From Paenibacillus melissococcoides (GTDB lineage Bacteria > Bacillota > Bacilli > Paenibacillales > Paenibacillaceae), in NCBI GenBank assembly GCA_944800085.1, contig CALYLO010000016.1, positions 1 to 64,000 on the forward strand: DNA of 64,000 bases, written 5' to 3'. The notes beneath the pieces are model-generated. The model did no database searches. It saw only the letters and a list, made by a program, of their open reading frames with translations, and was not told where the DNA came from. The position numbers and the translations under genes were made by a program. Below, piece by piece: positions 25,401-34,594 of the stretch; position 1 is the first letter of the stretch; the number at the start of each line of letters is the position of its first letter.

Positions 25401-25418
25401 GAGGGCTGCGGCTTTTTT
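25389..25418 (+). terminator. Intrinsic terminator after the split-sigma pair
   Basis: GCCGCGGC / GCTGCGGC (8-bp stem, one G-U pair) with an 8-base loop and six T residues. It lies 8 bases before the estimated start of the group II intron, the classic target context of IIC-type introns. Confidence 0.85.
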
Positions 25419-25425
25419 CATTTTC

Positions 25426-27382
25426 GCGCGCCTAGCCAAGCTAGGCACAACTAGCCGGTGTGAGTCCGGTCGAGGTAAGAGCCAAGTCGCCTCGTAGCTG
25501 ACAGGCAACTGGTGGAGAGACCCTAAGGTTGAAGCCCTGTGACAAAGTAACTCTCAAGAGAGTGCGAGCAAATCAGCAGGCCGTAACATGAAGTGAATCC
25601 TGCCGCATCGTCAAAAAGAACCTGCAAAGGACAAGAGAGAGCCGAGCCTCGGAACATTGGGCGAAGGCCATGGAACGCGTGAAGCTCTTGGAAACGCAGA
25701 CGCGGAAGAACTCTCCGGTGTATGGGGAACGGCATGTTGAGAAAGTTGTGTCTGGAACTGGGGAAACCCTACCTCGCACGGCAACGCCGTAAAGAGCGAC
25801 CCTATAAGCCCGAAAGGTGAAGTGGCGAGCTGCGAGAAGGGTGGCGGAGGGGGTTGTAGTACCCGTGAAGCAAGGACAACACAACCTTGTGGAGGAAAGA
25901 GCCCCTGCTTTGTTCACGTACTGGAGGAGGTAAGAGTCAGTGAATGCCCAAAAGGCTAACTACGCCAAAGTAAAAGCTCAACAACTCCAAAACGTACTAT
26001 ATCTAGCGGCCAAGGAAAATCCGAGGCGGCGATTTCATGCGCTGTACGACAAGGTACACCGCGGCGACATTCTTTGGGAAGCATGGAAACGGGTCAAGGC
26101 GAAGGGCGGAAGCGGTGGAGTAGATGGCATAACCATCGACCACATCGTCAAAGAGTTCGGGGAAGAGCGATTTGTCGATGAAATCCAAGGTAAGCTGAGG
26201 AACGGAAAATACCATCCACAGCCTGCAAGACGGAAAGAGATACCCAAACCGGACGGCAAGATGCGCCCGCTTGGTATCCCTGTCATCCGAGATAGGGTCG
26301 TTCAAATGGCGACCAAGATGGTTATAGAACCGATCTTCGAAGCGGATTTCAAGGATTGCTCCTACGGATTCCGGCCCAAGCGAAGCCAGCATGATGCAAT
26401 CCGGCATATCCGCCGAGCAGTAAAGAAAGGCGTATACTGGGTCGTCGACATCGATATCACCGGATATTTTGACAATATCCCGCACGAGAAACTGATGCGA
26501 CTGGTGGAACAGAGAATTAGTGATCGACGAGTGTTACAACTCATCCGCAAGTGGCTCAAGGCAGGATTCGTGAAAGATGATCAGTTTCATGAAACCGACC
26601 TCGGGAGCCCGCAAGGCGGAGTCATAAGTCCGCTCTTGGCAAATATCTACTTGAACTATCTGGATACCATCTGGGAGAAGAAGTTTGCGGAAGCAGGAAC
26701 ACTGGTGCGTTATGCCAATGATTGGTCATCCTGTGCAAAACCAAAGAACAAGCTCTGAGGGCGATTGATGTCCTCAAAGCGGTATTTGGAAAGCTGGAAC
26801 TTGAAATGAACAAGACGAAGTCCAAACTTGTTAACCTCTGGGGAGACAAAGAAGGCTTCGACTTTCTGGGGATGCATCACCGGAAAATACCGAGGATGAT
26901 GAAAAGGAACAAGGAAGTTCATGTTCTTCGCAGTTACCCGTCAAAGAAGGCGATGAAGAACATGAAGCAAAAGGTAAAGGAAGCAACAGAACCGCGCAAT
27001 CGTCTATTCTGGACGATGAACCGGATGGTAGATGAACTCAACCCGAAGATACAGGGATGGAGGAACTACTATGGTATAGACTCCTTTGCTGACCAGTACC
27101 TGAACAAAATCGATTGGTACATCCGTAAGCGTCTCACCCTGTTCTGGAACAAGAAACGTAGCCGTCGTAACAAACACAGCAATTCCCGGCAAGCAGCCAT
27201 TGCTGCACAACTTGCGGGATTAAGAAACTCGCCAGCTAAGGGAAGTACCGTAATGCCGGAGGAAGAAGAGCATCGGAAAGCCGTATGAGGGAAAACCTCA
27301 CGTACGGTTTGATGAAGGGGGAACTGAAAAAGTAAAGAAGAGGGTTTTCGCCCTCCAATGAAATTTCAGTTCTCTACTCTAC
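25426..27382 (+). mobile_element. Group II intron (probable IIC type), about 1.96 kb
   Basis: The 5' end is placed at GCGCGCC (about 25426), with a stem GCCTAGC/GCTAGGC starting domain I. Domain V is clear at about 27277-27311: AGCCGTATGAGG, GAAA loop, CCTCACGTACGGTT, including the catalytic AGC. The 3' end is placed at CTCTAC 27382. The ORF lies in domain IV with its stop inside domain V. Insertion directly downstream of a terminator, and an RT ORF without an endonuclease domain, match IIC introns. Exact ends are estimates. Confidence 0.8.
25940..27288 (+). pseudogene. Group II intron reverse transcriptase/maturase, frameshifted and active-site altered
   Basis: GTG start after GGAGGAGGT. 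RT domains 0-7 are visible: GSGGVDGITIDHI, RPLGIPVIRDRVVQMA, SYGFRPKRSQHDAI, VVDIDITGYFDNIPHEKL, GSPQGGVISPLLANIYLNYLD. Then the catalytic box reads YAND (26711-26722) instead of YADD, and one T is missing right after it, so the frame moves by -1 to VILCKTKEQALRAI... and continues to the maturase domain (GWRNYYGIDSFADQYLNKID) and stops at 27288. No HNH endonuclease. The RT should be dead; splicing could still work only with maturase from another copy. Confidence 0.85.
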
Positions 27383-27408
27383 AACAGAAATAGAGAGGAC
27401 GATAACGA

Positions 27409-28071
27409 ATGAGTCTGGACATTAAGCAGCGGCTGCTGCCTGACGGGCGGCCGAACAAGCCGAACCGGCCGATGAAGCCGCAGTATATTACGATCCATAA
27501 TACGGACAATCCGGCTCCCGGCGCCACAGCCGAGGCACATTCCCGCTATATTCTGAACGGAAGCGGCGGGGAGAAGAAGAGCTGGCACTATACGGTCGAC
27601 GACCGCGAGATCTATCAGCATTTACAGGAAAATGAGCAGGGCTGGCATGCGGGGGACGGCAACGGACCCGGCAATCTGCTGTCGCTTGGCGTCGAGATCT
27701 GCATGTACGCGGGGATGGATGAGCCGAAGGCGTGGCGGCTGGCTGCGGAGCTGATCGCCAGGCTGGCGGAGAAGCACGGCATTGCCATGGAGCGTATCGT
27801 TCCGCACCGCCATTGGAGCGGGAAGGCTTGCCCATCGCGTGTGCTGCCGCGCTGGCAGGAGTTCATGAAGCTCGTGGAAGAGCAGCGGGGAGGACAAGGC
27901 AAGCCCGAGGAGCGGGATTATGCGGGCCACTGGGCCGAATCGTCCATCCAGTATGCGATCGCCAATGGAATTATGGCGGGCCGCGGTTCCGGGTTTGCCC
28001 CGAATGAGCCGGTCACGCGTGCCGAGCTGGCGGTCGTCGTCGAACGCCTGTTCAAGCAAATGAAAGCATAG
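27409..28071 (+). CDS. N-acetylmuramoyl-L-alanine amidase (endolysin) with SLH module, cluster B
   Basis: ATG 27409 (MSLDIKQRLLPDGRPNKPNR), GAGAGGAC upstream, 26 bases after the intron. 220 residues: Amidase_2 domain (1-150; ITIHNTDN, GWHAGDGNGPGN, VPHRHWSGKACPSR) and one SLH module (YAGHWAESSIQYAIANGIMAGR...NEPVTRAELAVVVERLF). Very close to 14791-15441. Its transcription must cross a terminator and the intron, or come from a promoter in the intron's 3' flank. Confidence 0.9.
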   Translation: MSLDIKQRLLPDGRPNKPNRPMKPQYITIHNTDNPAPGATAEAHSRYILNGSGGEKKSWHYTVDDREIYQHLQENEQGWHAGDGNGPGNLLSLGVEICMYAGMDEPKAWRLAAELIARLAEKHGIAMERIVPHRHWSGKACPSRVLPRWQEFMKLVEEQRGGQGKPEERDYAGHWAESSIQYAIANGIMAGRGSGFAPNEPVTRAELAVVVERLFKQMKA

Positions 28072-28556
28072 CCCTTCCTGTGCCCTGAGGCTATCCGGTT
28101 CTATCGCCATCTTTTTGGGAAATGGTAATAGAAAAAAATGAAGCTCTGCATAGGGAGGAGATTATGGATACCATCGAGATCGAACCGGGACGAGCCATTG
28201 GAACGATAAAGCTGGGGATGAGCAGAGGGGAAGCGGAGGAATGCATTCGCCAATATGCTTCCCGCTATGAATGCCGCGATGATATATCTTTTGATTTTTC
28301 CTCGTACTTCATGCCGGAATATGATTCGAATGATCGCATGATTCCGCTGCAAATGACAAGCGATGTGTAGGAGCATGCTCGTTGTCTTTGCCATGGAATC
28401 AATGTGTTCTGTACGAAAGCAGATGACTTGGTTGTGGTTAGGGATAAGATTTCTCCATACGCGCGAACATGGGAAGCATCCGCGGGCGGCAGCTATGTAT
28501 TTCCGGAGATTGGACTTGCTTTCTATCGCTCAAATTCTATTTCCAAGGAAGAGCTA

Positions 28557-29388
28557 GGGCGTGTACGCAAACTATCGAAATAGCCAAATATCTGGTAAAC
28601 TTATCCTATGAGAAGACGATATGAGATACGAGATGACCAATGGGAACGACTCAAAGACCTCTTGCCACCGGAACGGAAACCACAGGGTGGACGTCCGGCA
28701 ATCGATAACCGAAAAATGTTCAATGCCATGCTTTGGGTGATTCGTTCTGGTGCGCCTTGGCGAGACTTGCCAGAGCATTATGGCTCCTGGAGCAGTGTCT
28801 ACAGTCGTTTCCGCCGCTGGGAGAAAGCAGGCATCTTTGATCGAATGCTAGACGTTCTGGCTGCCAATCCCGATGACGAAAGTGTTATGCTCGATGCTTC
28901 CATCGTTCGTGTTCACCAACACGGCGCGGGGGCAAAAGGGGGCAGCAATTCCAAGCCATCGGACGATCACGCGGAGGATTAACCAGCAAGATTCATGCCG
29001 TTGTAGACGGCCTTGGCAATCCGCTACGCTTCGAAGTAACCGCAGGCAACATCAATGATTGTGTAACGGGTTATGAGATCCTGCAAACCCAAGACATACA
29101 AGGTAAACATGTTTTGGCGGATCGCGGATACGATACCGATAAAATCATTGCGCTTTTGGAAGAGAAACTGGCCCATTCCGTCATTCCCAGTAAGAAGAAT
29201 CGCACGATCCAACGTACAACCGACTGGTGGTTGTATAAAGAGCGTCATCTGGTCGAATGCCTGTTCAACAAACTCAAACATAATCGTCGGCTGGCAACTC
29301 GGTACGATAAATTGGCCTGTACTTTTGTTGCCTTCTTAAAGCTGGCCTCTTCCATGATCTGGTTGGCTTAAGGTTTGCATACACGCCC
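28557..29388 (+). mobile_element. IS5-family (IS427 group) insertion sequence
   Basis: 832 bp bounded by terminal inverted repeats GGGCGTGTACGCAAAC (28557-28572) and GTTTGCATACACGCCC (29373-29388), one mismatch, flanked by a TA target duplication. It carries one transposase split over two frames, as usual in the IS427 group. It interrupts the gene at 28164-29516. Confidence 0.9.
28608..29371 (+). CDS. IS5/IS427 transposase, two frames joined by -1 programmed frameshift
   Basis: First frame 28608-28982: DUF4096-type N-terminus (YEIRDDQWERLKDLLPPE, MLWVIRSGAPWRDLPEHYG, first catalytic Asp in VMLDASIVRVHQHG). The second frame continues GRSRGGLTSKIHAVVDGLGNP, VLADRGYDTDKI (second Asp) and RHLVECLFNKLKHNRRLATRYDK (Glu) to 29371. 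An A_AAA_GGG heptamer at 28934-28940, in the zero frame, is the expected -1 slip site. Likely an active transposase of about 255 residues. Confidence 0.85.
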
Positions 29389-29749
29389 TAGAGGAAGAAT
29401 GGTTTCTGGCTCAATCCCCGGAGGAGCAGGAATACTTGAAAAAGAAAGCATGGTCTGATCTAGGGATTCTCGATAGCCCCCGCAAGTATACGCCGCCCCC
29501 ATCAGGTACAAGGTAAAAGGATGAAGCAGTGTTGCCTCTCAGCAACTTTCCTTAACGGTCCCAACTTTTCTACCTGGCAGCAACAGGTTGTTGCCGGTTC
29601 AAGAGTTGTATGGGGGGTCAACACTGTTTCTGTAGACCCACACGGGATCCGTCTGTTACGATAGTAACTCAACATGAGCGCTGAAAAACTCCATCAGCTC
29701 GATGATAGTTGTTCGTAGTGGCGGATAGATAGCGGGGGAGGGCTTGACC

Positions 29750-30661
29750 GTGAGTGCGGATGTATACGCGGATATGAAGCAGGGAGAAAAAGGGGCATGG
29801 ATTAGCATTGCCGCTTATATTGCCTTGTCCGGCGCCAAGCTGATGATTGGCTGGATGTATCAGTCGCAAGCGCTGCAGGCCGACGGGTGGAACAACCTGA
29901 CTGATATTATCGCTTCGGCGGCCGTCCTTATCGGTCTGCGCATCTCGCAGAAGCCGCCGGATCGGGATCATCCGTACGGGCATTTGCGGGCGGAGACGAT
30001 CGCGGCGTTGATTGCGTCCTTCATTATGGCGACGGTCGGCATCCAGGTTATTCTGTCCACCGCACGTTCCTGGTTCGCCGGGGAAGAGAGCAGCCCGAGC
30101 CCGATTACCGGCTGGGTCGCCTTGGGCAGCGCGGCCATTATGCTTGTCGTCTACGCCTACAATAAGCGTCTCGCGACCCGGATCCGGAATCAGGCGCTGA
30201 TGGCGGCACAGGACAATCGTTCCGATGCTTTTGTCAGTATTGGCGCGGCGGTGGGTATCTTCGGCGCCCAATTCGGACTCAACTGGCTTGATCCGCTGGC
30301 GGCACTGACCGTCGGCCTCCTGATTTGCAAGACGGCGTGGAATATTTTCCGCGAGGCCACCCATACGTTAACGGACGGCTTCGACGAAGCGCAGCTGGAG
30401 CGGCTGCGGAAGACGGTGGAGAGTACGGAAGGCGTGCGGGCGATTCGCGAGGTGAAGGCCCGGCTGCATGGAAGCCTGGTGCTGGTGGATGTCGTCGTGC
30501 TGGTCGATGCGGGGCTGAGCCTGGTGGAGGGACACCGCATCTGCGACGATATCGAGCAGCGGATGCAGCGCAAGCATAATATTGCCCATGTCCATGTTCA
30601 CGTCGAGCCGATGGTGTCCGGAGCGGAGCAGAAGCGGCCGCAAGGCCAGGCGGCTCATTAA
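29750..30661 (+). CDS. Cation diffusion facilitator (CDF) metal efflux transporter
   Basis: GTG 29750 has GGGGGAG 9-10 bases upstream; TTG 29744 is also possible. 303 residues with six predicted membrane segments. Metal site motifs are seen: ADGWNNLTDI in TM2 (D and N ligands), HPYGH loop, and DNRSDAFVSIGA in TM5. The C-terminal cytosolic domain has VSIG-like EGVRAIREVKARLHG and ends with HNIAHVHVHVEP. It exports divalent metals such as Zn, Mn or Fe by proton antiport; the metal cannot be told from sequence. Confidence 0.9.
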   Translation: MSADVYADMKQGEKGAWISIAAYIALSGAKLMIGWMYQSQALQADGWNNLTDIIASAAVLIGLRISQKPPDRDHPYGHLRAETIAALIASFIMATVGIQVILSTARSWFAGEESSPSPITGWVALGSAAIMLVVYAYNKRLATRIRNQALMAAQDNRSDAFVSIGAAVGIFGAQFGLNWLDPLAALTVGLLICKTAWNIFREATHTLTDGFDEAQLERLRKTVESTEGVRAIREVKARLHGSLVLVDVVVLVDAGLSLVEGHRICDDIEQRMQRKHNIAHVHVHVEPMVSGAEQKRPQGQAAH

Positions 30662-30711
30662 GCGGATGCCGGATCGGGAATCGTATTCTTGTAACGGAAA
30701 AGCGTTCGGAA

Positions 30712-30737
30712 GACTCTGATTCGGATCAGACTCTTTT
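30712..30737 (+). terminator. Terminator after the CDF transporter gene
   Basis: GA-C-TCTGAT, TCGG tetraloop, ATCAGA-C-TC, then TTTT. It lies 51 bases after the transporter stop. Confidence 0.75.
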
Positions 30738-30806
30738 GGGCGCTTTTATGTGATCAGGCGGGGTACGGCGAAACCGAATAGAAGGTTCTTTTTTTGAAAA
30801 AAACGA

Positions 30807-30836
30807 TTGACAAATGACATAATTTTTAAATATGAT
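30807..30836 (+). promoter_or_regulatory. SigA-type promoter in the 30738-31286 intergenic region
   Basis: TTGACA (30807-30812), 18-base spacer, TATGAT (30831-30836), in an AT-rich block. It faces the metalloprotease gene but lies about 450 bases upstream of it. I see no gene or recognisable riboswitch in the 30838-31286 leader. Confidence 0.5.
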
Positions 30837-31286
30837 TACGTTAACAAACATTCCCAATAATGGTTGTGAATGTCCGATGACCTCTTCTTTTATGGCGAAG
30901 CAATCATCCTGCATACCCGCTTGACGTACGATTTGATTTGCTTGGCGATAAAGAAAATCCGGGTCCGGAAGGGGAGAAATAGCGCAGCCTGATTTCGTGT
31001 TTGGTTATCGGTAAAAATTTGTGGTCTTCCCGCATGCCCCTGGTTCAGTCTCTTCTATGTGTGTAAGCCGACTCTATTTCCAAGTTCACTCCAGTTGCAG
31101 CATTCTTGTTGCCGTCGGGCGGCTCCAAGCGCTTTGCTTTCGCTTCATGTTCTTGAACCCTTGCATTCTTCAGATTGCACATCACCTATGTAAACGCCCT
31201 CCTTTATGTTTTTTCACTCTCGTATTCAACAGAAATAAGCATGGCCAAAAAAATCGAAAAAAGAATAAGAAAAGAGGTTGATGCGA

Positions 31287-32278
31287 ATGAAAACAAGGTT
31301 TTTATCGGTTTTCGTCTCTTTCTTGCTGCTTATCTCGCTTGTGCCCCCGGTAGCCTCCGCTTCCAAAACCATTCGATCCCTTCCGGGTGGAATTTATATT
31401 CTATTACCTTTGCCAGTGCGGACAGTGACAACGGACTTTGCGCGCAAGGGGCCAAAAACTGGACGGCGGCTGCGGGGACGACCATGACCGAGACATCGTC
31501 GTCCCAGAATAAATGCTATTACCGGGACTATCCTGAATCATGGTATGGCCTGTACAGCAAATATAGCTCTTACTTTACGATTAAGGTGAACAAGAGGTTG
31601 CTGGCTCGCGATTTCCCGAATCAAGTCTGGAACGCCAGTCTCAGCTCCGCGACTCACGAATTCGGGCATGCCCAATTTCTGGGGGATCATGATACCGCGG
31701 GCGAGGGAGTCTACGGAACCACGTCCATTATGAGCTACAACCGCAATCGCGCCACGATGACTACGCCTCAGTCTCACGATTTGAGCGACCTACAACAATT
31801 AAGAAATTCTTCTGCCGCGCCTTCCTCCGCGGATGAAGCCGTCTTTGCGGATTTTCCTAACTACCATATTGAAGAATTGTTAGATGGCAAGACCGACTTG
31901 GTTGTCGTTGCTCATGTCGATGCCGTGAGTGAAATCCGGGAAAACGGAGCCGATCCGCTCGCTTCGCATCAAGAGGCTGTGTTGCGTATTGATGATACGC
32001 TGTATGGCCAGGCAGAGTCGCCAACGATTAAGCTCTATCAATCCGTTGACAAGGTGAAGGCCGGCCAAAAATATTTGCTCTTCCTCTCGTCCCGGCCGGA
32101 TATCGGGCAATATGTCGTATCCGATGGCGCCTCGCAAACGATTGTCAGCCAAAATCAACTGAAATCGAAATCGTTTCGAGCCGCCTCCGACAAAAAGCTG
32201 ACCGTAAACATTAAAGGCATTCAAGGACAATATTCGAATGAGGAGCTGAGGCAGCTTTTGAACGAAAAGTATAAATAA
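31287..32278 (+). pseudogene. Secreted matrixin-like zinc metalloprotease, frameshifted early
   Basis: ATG 31287 (9 bases after AGAGG) gives a strong signal peptide (MKTRFLSVFVSFLLLISLVPPVASA). Near 31375-31400 the frame must change by -1 to continue SGWNLYSITFASADSDNGLCAQGAKNW and the catalytic part: HEFGHAQFLGDHD (HExxH zinc site) and Met-turn-like SIMSYNRNR. A C-terminal domain of about 140 residues (VFADFPNYHIEELL ... YLLFLSSRPDIGQYVVSDG) follows. As sequenced, the secreted enzyme would not be made. The third zinc His sits one residue later than in the usual HExxHxxGxxH. Confidence 0.65.
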
Positions 32279-32314
32279 GGGCGAGAAGGGGGAACAGTGA
32301 TACAGGTATACATG

Positions 32315-32368
32315 AAAAGCGTGCAGGAAGACTCGGAGTTTGAAACCGATTCTGCCTGCACGCTTTTT
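32315..32368. terminator. Bidirectional terminator between convergent genes
   Basis: AAAAGCGTGCAGG and CCTGCACGCTTTT form a perfect 13-bp stem with a 27-base loop, flanked by A and T runs. It serves both the protease gene and the minus-strand membrane gene. Confidence 0.85.
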
Positions 32369-32372
32369 TGCA

Positions 32373-33279
32373 TTAGGAAGGCGACTCGTCCGCCTCCGCT
32401 TCCAAGGCCGTGATGAATTCCTGCGGCTGATCGAGGCAGAGCGCGACATGCTTCAGGTCGCGGCGGCTTCCGAACCGGCCCGTGACCGAGACGGGGGCGG
32501 CCAGCTCCAGCATGATGTTCGGCGTGCCGAACAAGGGGGAGGCCGTATGGCGCAGCTTATCATTCGGCAGCGGCTCCTTCAACAGCCGGACGGCGGCAAT
32601 CCGATCCCGGGGAATATCGGCCCAGATGTCATGCGCGATACGGATGCGGATGAGGCGTTCCGTCACCAACACCGGGTTCAGCTTCGTCAGGCGGTAATCC
32701 GCGATCAGGACGAAGATGAGGTAGACGTTGGAGAGCGACAAGATCCAGGCCGCTGCCGCAGACCATTGGTGCACGAGAAAATGGAGGCCGATTCCTTCCA
32801 GGACGAGCAAATGGATGGCGCCGATGACGACGACCAGCATGCTGGACTGTTCCGTCGGCTGAAGGCGGCGGCATGCTCTGGCGTATGCGGCTTTTTCCGC
32901 CAACTGAGGAAGGCATGGCAGCCGATAGAGGCTTCATGCGCGAGCCGTCCCAGCTTCTCCAAGGGTGCCGTCCCGGCGAAGGCGAACCGGATAGCGTCCA
33001 CGGGAGAAGCGCCGCCGCTCCGCGATTGGCGGTAGGCGGCTCGAAGCCGCATCGCACAGTAGAACGCATATGCCGCCAATCCGAGTCCGGCGCCGAGCGC
33101 GGCCGAGTCAAGCGCCAGCCGGAGCTCGGCACTCTGAAGCGGCACGAACAGCCGGGCGGCGGCATAACCGGCGAGGACGGCGGCGACGGGGAAGTCAACA
33201 GCATGGAAATATCAGCCGCAACGACCAATAATAGGATGGAAAATGGCCGCGAAATCGAATTTCGGGACATCCGAACCAT
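32373..33279 (-). pseudogene. Conserved membrane protein of unknown function, two frameshifts
   Basis: Start ATG 33279 with AGAGGAG upstream (MVRMSRNSISRPFSILLLVV). Three frames must be joined: a C missing in the C run near 33195 leads to VAAVLAGYAAARLFVPLQSAEL, and another missing near 32905 leads to PQLAEKAAYARACRRLQ. The last part has two membrane segments (MLVVVIGAIHLLVLEGIGLHFLVHQW, AAAWILSLSNVYLIFVLIADY) and a soluble end IAHDIWADIPRDRIAAVRLL...DQPQEFITALEAE. About 300 residues when repaired. Related proteins are annotated in Bacillales only as membrane proteins. Confidence 0.6.
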
Positions 33280-33613
33280 CCAAAACACTCCTCTCCAAGT
33301 CTCTCAACCATTTTCTATAATATACCTCAATTTCCTGGTGAATAGTTACAAAATATTCTTTTTTCTGACTGGTAATAGGCATATTGAACTAGAGATGGTT
33401 ACAATTTTGTCTATTTTTAAGCAGATGGTCGGATGGTTTCCCGTGTCTGGCTCTATTTATAATTAGGGCAAGTTGTTTATGGGATGTCATAACATTTTTA
33501 GTATAACTATTAAAAAATACTATTCTTTGACATCTTGTTCATATGAACAACAACTCAATATTCCGTTGCAACGTCACAATCACACCACTGTTTACAACAA
33601 CAAGGAGGATGAC

Positions 33614-34411
33614 ATGAAAAAACAACTACTGCTAGGATTATTGATGGTAACGATGGCCGGACAAGTATTCGCGGGGGTGTCCCATGCTGCCGAAGCTCCA
33701 CAGGCTGCAGCGGCGGCGCAGCAGGTATCGACAAGCCAGACGGGCAATATTATCGCTTCGGTTAATTTGCGCAAAGAACCCTCTACTTCTTCTTCGGCTA
33801 TCCGTTTGATGAAAAAAGGCGAGAAAGTTACTATATTGGACAAGCATAACAGCTACTGGTATAAAGTGCAGGATGAACGAGGCAATACGGGCTATATGAG
33901 CACGAGTAGCAAGTACATACAGGTGGCTGGTTCGTCAACAGGGAATAATTCATCATCGTCAAGCCAGTCAGCCGACATCGAGAAGGTCATCAAGGTCGGA
34001 CAAAAATATTTGGGCACGCCATACGAATTCGGCTCCAACCGGAACAGCACTAAAACGTTCGATTGCTCCGCCTTCGTCAGACAAGCCTATAAGGAAGCGC
34101 TCGGCATCGTGTTGCCGACGGATTCCCGCAAGCAAGGAAGCTGGATTAAGTCCAATTCCACGCCGAAGACAAGCATCAGCCAGCTGAAGCGCGGCGATCT
34201 CATGTTCTTCATGTCCTATAAAGGCTCCAAGGCCTCCGCTTATAAAAACGTCAACAAGAGCACGGAACGGATTACGCATGTGGGGATTTACTTGGGAGAC
34301 GGCAAAATTCTGCATACGTACTCCCAAAAATCCGGCGGCGTTCGGGTCGACAATGTGCTCAACACCACTTGGGAACACCGCTTCCTGTTCGGCGGCAGCG
34401 TCGTGAAGTAG
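33614..34411 (+). CDS. Secreted SH3b-NlpC/P60 peptidoglycan endopeptidase
   Basis: ATG 33614 with perfect AAGGAGGATGAC. 265 residues: signal peptide (1-27, ends SHAAEA), SH3b domain (about 43-100; GNIIASVNLRKEPSTSSSAI, GEKVTILDKHNSYWYKV), Ser-rich linker, NlpC/P60 domain (about 120-265) with catalytic Cys in FDCSAFVRQAY and His in THVGIYLGDGKILH. It cuts D-Glu-meso-DAP bonds in wall stem peptides. A single-gene unit with an AT-rich upstream region (33289-33613) and its own terminator. Confidence 0.9.
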   Translation: MKKQLLLGLLMVTMAGQVFAGVSHAAEAPQAAAAAQQVSTSQTGNIIASVNLRKEPSTSSSAIRLMKKGEKVTILDKHNSYWYKVQDERGNTGYMSTSSKYIQVAGSSTGNNSSSSSQSADIEKVIKVGQKYLGTPYEFGSNRNSTKTFDCSAFVRQAYKEALGIVLPTDSRKQGSWIKSNSTPKTSISQLKRGDLMFFMSYKGSKASAYKNVNKSTERITHVGIYLGDGKILHTYSQKSGGVRVDNVLNTTWEHRFLFGGSVVK

Positions 34412-34523
34412 GTTTGGAATCGATTGCACACGGTTCTAAAGGCACTTCTGTTGCCTTGGATCTGAAGAGAGGCCCTGTGGGCAATGTCATTCAGATAAGG
34501 CGCGGAAACCATAATCAAGCACA

Positions 34524-34561
34524 AGAGCAGGTTATCGAAAAGATAGCCCGCTCTTTTTTTT
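34524..34561 (+). terminator. Terminator downstream of the NlpC/P60 gene
   Basis: AGAGCAGGTTATC / GATAGCCCGCTCT (13 positions, one mismatch and one G-U) with a short A-rich loop and eight T residues. It lies about 110 bases after the stop; the interval holds no gene I can support. Confidence 0.8.
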
Positions 34562-34594
34562 GTTTCAAAAGAAAATCAAGACTTAACAGGGTAG

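Larger units (their letters stand above)
28164..29516 (+). pseudogene. Hypothetical gene broken by a stop codon and an IS5 insertion
   Basis: ATG 28164 (MDTIEIEPGRAIGTIKLGMS) after AGGGAGGAG. In-frame TAG at 28368 cuts it after 68 codons, but the same frame continues (EHARCLCHGINVFCTKADDLVVVRDKISP...SNSISKEEL) to the IS left end at 28556, and after the IS and TA duplication resumes in frame (EEEWFLAQSPEEQEYLKKKAW...YTPPPSGTR) to TAA 29514-29516. The intact protein would have been about 175 residues. GxGTxKLGMSxxE resembles small immunity-like or stress proteins, but I cannot name a family. Confidence 0.65.

Noticed and set aside
25426..25560. Possible riboswitch-like structured leader before the amidase
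   Set aside because: The structure is explained as domain I of the group II intron, supported by domain V and the RT gene downstream.
28982..29371. IS5 transposase judged as a frameshifted pseudogene
   Set aside because: The A_AAA_GGG heptamer in the correct frame and the known two-ORF design of the IS427 group explain the break.
30838..31286. Possible small gene in the long leader of the metalloprotease
   Set aside because: Open frames there are short, lack ribosome sites and have no recognisable similarity.
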